DNA from: an uncultured Oscillibacter sp.
GTDB lineage: Bacteria; Bacillota; Clostridia; Oscillospirales; Oscillospiraceae
Assembly: GCA_950097265.1 (NCBI GenBank)
Contig: CATNDJ010000008.1
Coordinates: 2,146 to 66,145, forward strand
Direction of reading: 5' to 3'
DNA length: 64,000 nucleotides
Part shown: piece after piece, positions 33,838-41,200 of the stretch
How the letters are laid out: each line of letters starts with the position of its first letter
How positions within the stretch are numbered: position 1 is the first letter of the stretch
The notes under the pieces: generated by a model
Told to the model about the DNA's origin: nothing
What the model saw: only the letters and a program-made list of their open reading frames with translations
Databases searched by the model: none
Position numbers and translations under genes: made by a program

Positions 33838-35049
33838 ATGAGCAAGAAACTCAGCCTGCCGGTGCAGATTTTGATTGCGCTGGTTCTGGGCATCATCGTC
33901 GGCCTGGTCTGCTACTTCGGCGGCTTTGCCGACCTGACGGCCAACTACTTAAAGCCCTTCGGCGACATCTTCGTAAACCTCCTGAAATTCATCGTGGTGC
34001 CCGTGGTGCTCCTGTCCATGATCGACGGCATCATCTCCATGAACGACATGCGGAAAGTGGGCTCCGTGGGCATCAAGACCGTGGCCTACTTCCTGGTCAC
34101 CACGGCCATCGCCTGTGTCATCGGCCTGGTGTTCGCCAACATCTTCAAGGGCGCGGGGTTGTTCCCCGTCCTGGACCCCACGGGAGCGGAGTATGAGGCT
34201 AAGGAGTTCAGCGGCTTCATGTCCACCCTAGTCTCCATCTTCCCCACCAACATGTGGAAGTCCTTCACCGACGCCAACATGCTCCAGGTCATCGTCATCT
34301 CCCTGTTCCTCGGCGGGTCCATCCTGGCCGCCGGAGAAAAGGCGAAGCTCTGCCGGGATTTCGTCTCCTCCGCCTACGCCGTCATTGAAAAGCTGATGGC
34401 CTTCATCATCAGCCTGGCCCCCATCGGTGTGTTCACCTACATGGCCTGGGTCGTGGCCACCCAGGGTTCCGAGATTCTGGTGTCCCTGCTGCTGGTCATC
34501 ATCTGCGCGTACCTGGGCTACATTGTCCACGCCGTGGTGGTGTACTCCGCCTCCGCCCAGGTTTTCGCCGGCATGAGCCCCATCAAGTTCTTCAAGGGCG
34601 CTTTCGCCGCCATGATTTTCGCCTTTACCTCCACCTCCTCTGCGGCCACCCTGCCGGTGTCCAAGGAGTGCGCCGCCGAGCTGGGCGCGGAAGACGACAT
34701 CGCCTCCTTCGTCCTGCCCCTGGGCTCCACCATCAACATGGACGGCACGGCCATCTACCAGTGCGTGGCCACCGTGTTCCTGGCCTCCTGCGCCAACATC
34801 AACCTGACGATTGGGCAGATGGTCATCATCGTGGTGACGGCCACCCTGGCCTCCATCGGTACCGCCGGCGTCTCCGGCGCGGGCATGATCATGCTGGCCA
34901 TGGTGCTGGAAGCCCTGGGCATTCCCGTGGCCTACATCGGCCTCATCGTGGCGGTGGACCGGATTTTCGACATGGGCCGCACCTGCCTGAACGTCACCGG
35001 CGATATCGCCTGTTCCATCTGCGTCACCAAGTGGGAGGGCAAGAAATGA
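33838..35049 (+). CDS. dicarboxylate/amino acid:cation symporter (DAACS, GltP type)
   Basis: A 403-residue membrane transporter. N-terminus SKKLSLPVQILIALVLGIIVG is helix 1. The conserved serine-rich reentrant loop STSSAATLPVS (HP1), the NMDGTAIYQ motif of TM7 and the GVSGAGMIMLAMVL HP2 region are all present, so substrate- and sodium-binding parts are intact. It imports glutamate, aspartate or C4-dicarboxylates, or Ser/Thr (SstT-like), with Na+ or H+. GAGGTGA precedes the ATG. The stop codon runs straight into a conserved 3' structured element also found after pgi. Confidence 0.95.
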   Translation: MSKKLSLPVQILIALVLGIIVGLVCYFGGFADLTANYLKPFGDIFVNLLKFIVVPVVLLSMIDGIISMNDMRKVGSVGIKTVAYFLVTTAIACVIGLVFANIFKGAGLFPVLDPTGAEYEAKEFSGFMSTLVSIFPTNMWKSFTDANMLQVIVISLFLGGSILAAGEKAKLCRDFVSSAYAVIEKLMAFIISLAPIGVFTYMAWVVATQGSEILVSLLLVIICAYLGYIVHAVVVYSASAQVFAGMSPIKFFKGAFAAMIFAFTSTSSAATLPVSKECAAELGAEDDIASFVLPLGSTINMDGTAIYQCVATVFLASCANINLTIGQMVIIVVTATLASIGTAGVSGAGMIMLAMVLEALGIPVAYIGLIVAVDRIFDMGRTCLNVTGDIACSICVTKWEGKK

Positions 35050-35140
35050 TACTTTTCTTGTAAGAAAAGTATCCAAAAGAACTTTACCTCGCTCTGATGG
35101 TCTGGTGATAGACCAAGCCGGAGCGACGGCAACCTAGACT
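35049..35140 (+). repeat. structured 3' element, copy A
   Basis: About 93 nt that start in the DAACS stop codon. A hairpin ATACTTTTCTT / AAGAAAAGTAT is followed by CCAAAAGAACTTTACCTCG, then a second stem CGCTCTG / CGGAGCG closed around TCTGGTGATA, and GACGGCAACCTAGACT. It matches the complement of 49805-49897 at about 80% of positions, with compensating changes in the first stem. It lies between stop codon and terminator. Confidence 0.8.
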
Positions 35141-35145
35141 GGCGC

Positions 35146-35181
35146 AACCGGGGGACCCGACTTGGGTCCCCCGGTTTTTTT
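35146..35181 (+). terminator. terminator after the DAACS gene and 3' element
   Basis: A 13-bp perfect stem AACCGGGGGACCC / GGGTCCCCCGGTT with loop GACTT, followed by a run of T to 35181. Confidence 0.9.
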
Positions 35182-35220
35182 GAGGAAATTTTCAGCTTGG
35201 TGAGATATTATGGCCTCCTG

Positions 35221-35248
35221 AGGGATATCCCTTACAGAAGGGCCCTTC
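35221..35248. promoter_or_regulatory. two adjacent 12-bp perfect palindromes before the ECF sigma gene
   Basis: AGGGATATCCCT (35221-35232) and GAAGGGCCCTTC (35237-35248), 4 bp apart, 30 bp before the sigma-factor start. They sit where an operator or alternative-sigma promoter would lie; no SigA promoter is evident here. Confidence 0.5.
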
Positions 35249-35277
35249 CAAACCAAGCCAAAAGGAGGTGAGACGCG

Positions 35278-35754
35278 TTGACGGACCAGCGGTTCCGGGA
35301 GGCCGTGGAGCTTTACGGCGACATGGTGTTCCGGCTGGCGTACAGCTACCTGAAAAACCGGGCGGATGCGGAGGACGTAATGCAGGAAACCCTGCTGAAG
35401 CTTTACGTGGAGCCAAAGGATTTCGAGTCGCCGGATCACGAGAAGCGGTGGCTTCTCCGGGTGGCGGCCAACGAGTGCAAAAAGCTCCTCCGCTCCCCCT
35501 GGCGGCGGCGGACAGACCCCCTGGACGAGGTGGAGGAGGCCGCGGCCTTCGACCGGCCCGCCCAGTCGGAGCTCTTCCGGCAGGTGATGGCCCTGCCCCC
35601 CAAGTACCGGGCGGCGGTGTACCTCTATTACTACGAGGGCTACTCCGTCAAGGAGACCGGCGAGCTGCTGGGGGCCAAGGCGTCCACCGTCCAAACCTGG
35701 CTCATGCGGGCCAGGGGGCAATTAAAAACCAAACTGAAGGAGGCGGAAGCCTGA
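35278..35754 (+). CDS. ECF-type RNA polymerase sigma factor
   Basis: A 158-residue sigma-70 family protein of extracytoplasmic-function type. Region 2 at about residues 8-75 (YGDMVFRLAYSYLKNRADAEDVMQE split by the RNAP-binding helix; KRWLLRVAANECK) and region 4 at about 95-150 (PPKYRAAVYLYYYEGYSVKE, GAKASTVQTWLMRARGQLK). The start is TTG 35278 with AAAGGAGGTGA upstream; no ATG fits the conserved start. Its stop overlaps the next gene's ATG (TGATG), the usual sigma/anti-sigma arrangement, so its activity is likely held by that membrane protein. Probably autoregulated. Confidence 0.95.
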   Translation: MTDQRFREAVELYGDMVFRLAYSYLKNRADAEDVMQETLLKLYVEPKDFESPDHEKRWLLRVAANECKKLLRSPWRRRTDPLDEVEEAAAFDRPAQSELFRQVMALPPKYRAAVYLYYYEGYSVKETGELLGAKASTVQTWLMRARGQLKTKLKEAEA

Positions 35755-36323
35755 TGATGGACGAGAGTTTATATCGCGAGACCCTTTCCCGGCTCCGGGC
35801 CTCCGACGAGGCGAAAAAGGAGGTCCTTGTAAAAATGAACGAGCTGAACGAAAAGAAGACCATGAAGCGGCCCTTGAAGGCCCTGCGGGCGGTGGCCCTG
35901 GCGGCCATGCTGACCCTGGCCCTGGCGGTGACGGCCAACGCCGCCAGCGACGGCGCGCTGTTTGAGAACATGCGGATTATTTTCCAGGACGATTCCCACA
36001 TCGTGCTGGAGAACGACGCAGGAGAACGGGTGGAGGTCACCGGCGTCTTTGCGGACGCGGAGCTGCGGGACGGAAAGCTGATCCTGACTGTAGACAACGC
36101 GGAATTTGACATCACCGACGAAATCGCGAAAAACGGCGTTTACACCGGGACGGTGAAATCCGCCGGGGGCGCAGACGTGGATGTGACGGTCACCGGCACC
36201 CTGGAGGACTGCGAGGTCCGGCTGTCCTCTCAGGACGGGAATACGGACTATAACATCTCCACGGAGAGCTCCGCCGCCGCGGAAACTTATACCAGCGTCG
36301 TCACCACCACCGTTACAGATTAA
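35754..36323 (+). CDS. membrane-anchored partner (probable anti-sigma factor) of the ECF sigma
   Basis: A 189-residue protein (or 188 from a second ATG at 35757). Residues 1-40 are charged, helical and cytoplasmic (YRETLSRLRASDEAKKEVL), a membrane helix lies at about 45-63 (AVALAAMLTLALAVTANA), and about 125 residues face outside with beta-rich, Asp/Thr-rich sequence ending SVVTTTVTD. No ZAS zinc motif (HxxxCxxC) is present. The overlap with the sigma gene and topology argue for an anti-sigma or signal-sensing role, but the helix also resembles a signal peptide ending ANA-A, so a secreted form is possible. Terminator follows. Confidence 0.75.
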   Translation: MMDESLYRETLSRLRASDEAKKEVLVKMNELNEKKTMKRPLKALRAVALAAMLTLALAVTANAASDGALFENMRIIFQDDSHIVLENDAGERVEVTGVFADAELRDGKLILTVDNAEFDITDEIAKNGVYTGTVKSAGGADVDVTVTGTLEDCEVRLSSQDGNTDYNISTESSAAAETYTSVVTTTVTD

Positions 36324-36330
36324 GCCAAAA

Positions 36331-36357
36331 CCGCCGGAGGGTTCGTCCCTCCGGCGG
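36331..36357. terminator. bidirectional terminator between anti-sigma gene and glnS
   Basis: An 11-bp perfect stem CCGCCGGAGGG / CCCTCCGGCGG, loop TTCGT. Minus-strand reading gives TTTT after the stem (for glnS); plus-strand reading gives TCCTGCTTTATTT. Confidence 0.85.
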
Positions 36358-36364
36358 TCCTGCT

Positions 36365-38053
36365 TTATTTCTTGAAGCTGTCCTTCAGGCTGACGCTCCG
36401 GTTGAACACCAGGCGGCCCGGGGCGCTGTCCTTGCTGTCCAGGCAGAAGTAGCCCTGCCGCAGGAACTGGAAGTTTGCCGGGGCCTCCGCCTCCGCCAAG
36501 GAGGCCTCCACCTTGCAGCCCGTCAGCACCTCCAGGGAGTTGGGGTTCAGGCACTCGATAAAGTCCTTGTCGGCGGCGTCGGGGTTCTCGTCGGAGAAGA
36601 GGTTGTCGTACAGCCGGACCTCCGCGTCCGCGGCGGTGGCGGCGTCCACCCAGTGGATGGTGGCCCCCTTGACCTTCCGGCCGTCGGCGGGGTCTCCTCC
36701 CCGGCTCTCGGGGTCGTACTCGCAGAGGATCTCCGTCACGTTCCCCGCCCCGTCCTTCACGCAGCCGGTGCAGCGGATGAGATAGGCTCCCTTCAAACGG
36801 CACTCCGGACCGCCGGGGTAGAGGCGCTTGTACTTGGGCACAGGGGTCTCCAGAAAGTCTTCCGCCTCCACCCAGAGAGTCCGGGAGAAGGGGACCTCCC
36901 GGGTCCCGGCGGCGGGATCCACGGGGTTGTTTTCCACGGTAACCGTCTCCGTCTTCCCCTCGGGGTAGTTGGTCACCGTCAGCTTCACGGGCCGGAGGAC
37001 CGCCATGACCCGCTCCGCCGTGGCGTTCAGGTCCTCCCGCAGGCAGTGCTCCAAAAAGCCGTACTCCACCACGCTGGCGGCCTTTGCAACGCCGATGCGC
37101 TCGCAGAAATTCCGGATGGACCGGGGGGTGTAGCCCCGGCGGCGGAGACCGCAGAGGGTGGGCATCCGGGGGTCGTCCCAGCCGGAGACCCGGCCTTCCT
37201 CCACCAGGCGGCGGAGCTTGCGCTTGCTCATCACCGTGTGGTCGATGCCGAGGCGGGCAAACTCAATCTGCCGGGGTTTCGCCGGCAGGTCGCAGTGCTC
37301 CACCACCCAGTTATAGAGGGGCCGGTGGGCCTCAAATTCCAGCGAACAGAGGGAGTGGGTGATACCCTCCAGGGCGTCCTGGATGGGGTGGGCGAAGTCG
37401 TACATGGGGTAGATGCACCACTTGTTCCCGTGGCGGTGGTGGGGCAGATGGTTGATCCGGTAAAGCACCGGGTCCCGCATGTTGAAGTTGCCGCTATTAA
37501 GGTCGATCTTGGCCCGGAGGGTCATGGCCCCGTCGGGGAACTCCCCGGCCCGCATCCGCCGGAAAAGGTCCAGGCTCTCCTCCATGGGCCGGTCCCGGTA
37601 GGGGCTCCGGGCGGGCACGCCCACGCCGCCCCGGTACTCCTTGAACTCCTCCGGGCTGAGCTCACAGACGTAGGCCAGGCCCTTTTTAATCAGGCCCTCC
37701 GCCTGGCGGTAGTCCTCCTCAAAGTAGTCGGAGCCGTAGAAGAAGCGGTCCCCCCAGTCGAAGCCCAGCCAGTGGATGTCCTCTTTGATGGCCTCCACAA
37801 ATTCCTCGTCCTCCTTGGTGGGGTTCGTGTCGTCCATCCGGAGGTTGCAGAGCCCCCCGTATTTTTCGGCGGTGCCGAAATCAATGGTCAGGGCCTTGCA
37901 GTGGCCGATGTGCAGGTAGCCGTTAGGCTCCGGGGGAAAGCGGGTGTGGACCGTCATGCCCTCATACTGCCCGCCGGGGGCGACGTCCTCCTCGATAAAC
38001 GCGTGGATGAAATTCCGGCTTTCCAGCTCCGGCGCTTTGATCTCGTCCGCCAT
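36365..38053 (-). CDS. glnS: glutamine--tRNA ligase
   Basis: A 562-residue class I synthetase. The start ATG 38053 (MADEIKAPELESRNF) has GGGAGG 9 nt upstream; 34 further open codons cross the promoter. HIGH motif in PPEPNGYLHIGHCKA (about residues 38-52) and KMSKS equivalent VMSKRKLRRLVEE (about 265). The DDTNPTKEDEEF and GFDWGDRFFYGSDYF blocks and the C-terminal beta-barrel anticodon domain identify GlnRS rather than GltX. Most Firmicutes make Gln-tRNA through GatCAB; GlnRS in clostridia is a known ancient acquisition. Own promoter, monocistronic. Confidence 0.96.
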   Translation of the reverse strand: MADEIKAPELESRNFIHAFIEEDVAPGGQYEGMTVHTRFPPEPNGYLHIGHCKALTIDFGTAEKYGGLCNLRMDDTNPTKEDEEFVEAIKEDIHWLGFDWGDRFFYGSDYFEEDYRQAEGLIKKGLAYVCELSPEEFKEYRGGVGVPARSPYRDRPMEESLDLFRRMRAGEFPDGAMTLRAKIDLNSGNFNMRDPVLYRINHLPHHRHGNKWCIYPMYDFAHPIQDALEGITHSLCSLEFEAHRPLYNWVVEHCDLPAKPRQIEFARLGIDHTVMSKRKLRRLVEEGRVSGWDDPRMPTLCGLRRRGYTPRSIRNFCERIGVAKAASVVEYGFLEHCLREDLNATAERVMAVLRPVKLTVTNYPEGKTETVTVENNPVDPAAGTREVPFSRTLWVEAEDFLETPVPKYKRLYPGGPECRLKGAYLIRCTGCVKDGAGNVTEILCEYDPESRGGDPADGRKVKGATIHWVDAATAADAEVRLYDNLFSDENPDAADKDFIECLNPNSLEVLTGCKVEASLAEAEAPANFQFLRQGYFCLDSKDSAPGRLVFNRSVSLKDSFKK

Positions 38054-38089
38054 AGCGAAGTCCTCCCAAGTAAAGTAAAATGACATCTT

Positions 38090-38118
38090 ATTATACCGAA
38101 CCGGGGAGAGGATTGCAA
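38090..38118 (-). promoter_or_regulatory. SigA-type promoter of glnS
   Basis: Minus strand: TTGCAA, 17-bp spacer, TATAAT, 37 bp before the start at 38053. Confidence 0.8.
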
Positions 38119-38156
38119 GGGGGATTTTTAGGGCCTCCCCCGGCGGAAACTCCATC

Positions 38157-38185
38157 TTGTCAAGGCCCCGGGAAATTGTTATAAT
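38157..38185 (+). promoter_or_regulatory. SigA-type promoter of the M60-SLH operon
   Basis: TTGTCA, 17-bp spacer, TATAAT, 64 bp before the M60 peptidase start; divergent from the glnS promoter. Confidence 0.8.
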
Positions 38186-38248
38186 TTACACATAACGGCA
38201 GTTTCCGGGGTCTTCCGCCCCGGACGCGGAAAAGAGAGGACACCTCCT

Positions 38249-41200
38249 ATGCGCATCAGACAACGCATATTATCCCTGCTGCTGGCCGGGGCGCTGCTGG
38301 TCCCCGGGCTCCCGGCGGCGGAGGCCGCCTGGGGTGGCGAGGACACGGGCTCCGTCTCCGCCACGGTCCGGGTGGACTGGCCCCAGACCCTGGAGGCCCT
38401 CCGGGACCGGAGGGTCCGGGCGGAGCTGTACCAGGAGGGCCGCTCCCTGGGAATCCTGGATTTGACGAGAGAAGACGGCCGGGCGGACCTGGGGGGCTAT
38501 CCCGCCTCCGTGGCCCTGCGGAACCAGGACGGCGGGGCCCTGGGCGGCGGCCGGTGGCCCGGGTATCTGGACCTGACCGTCTCCGGCCTGCCCCAGGGGG
38601 ATTATGCCCTGGAGTTCACCGGGGACGGCTACGCGGACTGCCGCCAGGAACTGACCGTCGGCCGGTACTCCCAGCATGTCACATTGGGCACGGCGGACGG
38701 CTCCTTTACCCTGGGGGACGTAAACGGCGACGGCCGGGTCAATCACCGGGACCGGGAGGAGCTGGCGGATGCCCTGGGCTCCGGCCGGCGGCGGGACCTG
38801 GAGCGCTATGACCTGAACGGCGACGGCGCAGTGGACGTGTACGACCTGGCCGCCGTCAGCCGGAACCTGAGGGCGGAGGGCCGCCCCGAGGTCCGGGACA
38901 CGAACCTGCTGGCCCCGCCGGTGGAGGAGATCCGCCTGGGGGCGGGCGCCGGGCTGGCCTCCGGCGCTCTGGAAGATCTGTTCAAGAACAACGGCGAAAC
39001 CGTCACCCTGTCCGGCATGCCCTTAGAGCTTGCCGTCTCCCTGGAGGAGCCGGTGGAGATGGAGGAAATACAGATCATTTCCCCCGAAGGGCCCGAGGCC
39101 ATGCGGGCGGGCTCCGTCGTCGTGTCCTACGAGGACGGGACCCAAGAGTCCTTCCCCTTTGACCTCTCCCTGCCTGAGGGAATCCACGCCATCGGCCCCG
39201 CGGAGGGCACCAGCGTGGTGAAAATCTCCCTGGGCCGCCGGGTGGCGGTCAAGGAAATCGTCATCACCGTCACCCGCACCCAGGGCGGGGATTACACCAC
39301 GGTAGAGTCCATCCAGTTCCTCCGGGAGATCGTCCCGGAGCGCCCCTCCGCCGCCTCCGGCGTGGTGCGGAACCTCACCGCCGTCCCCGGAAACGAGCGG
39401 GTCAGCCTCCGCTGGAGCGAGGTTCCCAACGTCTCCGGCTACCGGGTGGACTACTGGCCTCAGGACGGCGGCAGCCGCCGTTCCCTGCGGACGGACGTGC
39501 CCCGGGCGGAGGTCACGGGGCTGGAGAACCTGAAAACCTACCTGTTCACCGTCACCCCCGTAGACGGAACCTGGGAGGGAACCGCCTGCGACCCCGTAGC
39601 CGCCGCGCCCCAGCCCGCCAGGGCTCCCAGCGCCCCGGACATGGTGAGCGTGAGCCCGCTGGACGGCGCATTGTCCGTGAGCTGGAAGGCCGCGGAAAAC
39701 GCCACGTTCTACGAGGTCTGGTACAAGGCGGAAAGCGAGTCCGCCTTCCGCCAGTGGGGCGGCCGCCTCAGCGGAACCGGCGCCGTCATCACGGATCTGA
39801 CCAACGGCGTCACTTACTCCATCTACATCCAGGCGGGAAACAGCCTGGGCGTCAGCGGGCCCTCCCGCACCGCCCTGGGAACTCCCGCCGCCGTGGACTA
39901 CTCCCGCCCGGAGGGTATTCCCTCCGAGGGCGTGCTGGACTGGCGGGACATTGAAAAGGTCTGGCTGGCCGCGCCCTACAACGTGTCGCCCACCGCCTAC
40001 CCCGCCTCCCGGCCCTTCCGGCCGGAGTTTATGGCCGACGGCGATTTCAGCACCCACTGGACCTCCCATTCCTATGGCGACGGCAACTGGTGGGACAGCA
40101 AGCAGGTCTTCGCCTCCTTCAAGGAGCCCGTGGACCTCAGCGCCGTCATCTGGGTCCCCCGGCTGGACGGGGGCTACCCCAGCAACCTCCAGCTCTACAC
40201 CGTCACCGTTTGGCGGCAGGGGGACGACCTGAAGGGCCCCGGGACGCTGGCGTCCCCGAATCCCCTCCAGGGGGGCGACGCCTCGGACCACAACACCTGG
40301 CTGGGCGTGGGGAACAATCCCGCCGCGACGAAGTTCGCCGTGATGCCCTTCCAGCCCATGACGGACGTGGTGCAGATCGCCGTCACCGTCGAGCAGGTGG
40401 GCTACACGGCGGCGAGCCTGTCGGAGCTGATGTTTATGGAGTACGACCCGGCCCATTGTCTGCCGGACAACATCGCGGACCTGTTTGCCGGCGAGCTGCG
40501 GACCGCCCTGCGCCCCGGCGTCTCCCTGGCGGACGTGGACGCCCTGCGGCTGCGGCTGGAGGGCGATGAGCGAAAATACTACCTGAATCCGGACACCCTG
40601 TCGGACGAGCTGGACCTGGCGGAGGAACTTCTGCAAAACGGGGCCTCCTCCGGCGTGCTGCTGAATGGCGTCCAGTCCCGGGACGGCGGGGCGGACGGCA
40701 AAAAGTACGGTCAGGGCGGCAGCGTCCTCCAGCCCCTAGGAGTCGCCGCCAAGGCGAAGCAGGAGCTGACCATTTACGCCTCCGGCATCCCGGCCGGGCA
40801 GAAGCTGACGGTGTACGCCAGCCAGTTCAACGCCGAGGCCTCCGCCTGGCAGGCGGAGATCGGGACCCTCTCCAACGGGCGGAACGTGCTGACGGTACCC
40901 CAGATCGGCAGCCAGAACACCCCCCGGGGCGGCAGCCTCTATCTGACCTACGGCGGGCCGGAGCCCGGGAACATCCGCCTCCACATCCGCCGGGGAACGG
41001 ACATCCCGGTGCTGGAGCTGGCGGACTGGTACGCCATGAGCGACAGCCGGAGAAGAGACGAGCTGGACCGCTACGCCGGGGAGCTGGAAGCCTACGTCTC
41101 CGGCCTGGGCCCGGCCGGCGCCTCCCTGCAAACCGACATTTTCAACGTCACGGAAATCTCCACCCCCACCATGCTGCTGTCCCTCCCCGCCGCCGCGGCC

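Noticed and set aside
36365-38053. Glutamyl-tRNA synthetase (gltX) as alternative
   Set aside because: C-terminal beta-barrel domain, overall length and DDTNPTKEDEEF block fit GlnRS rather than bacterial GluRS.
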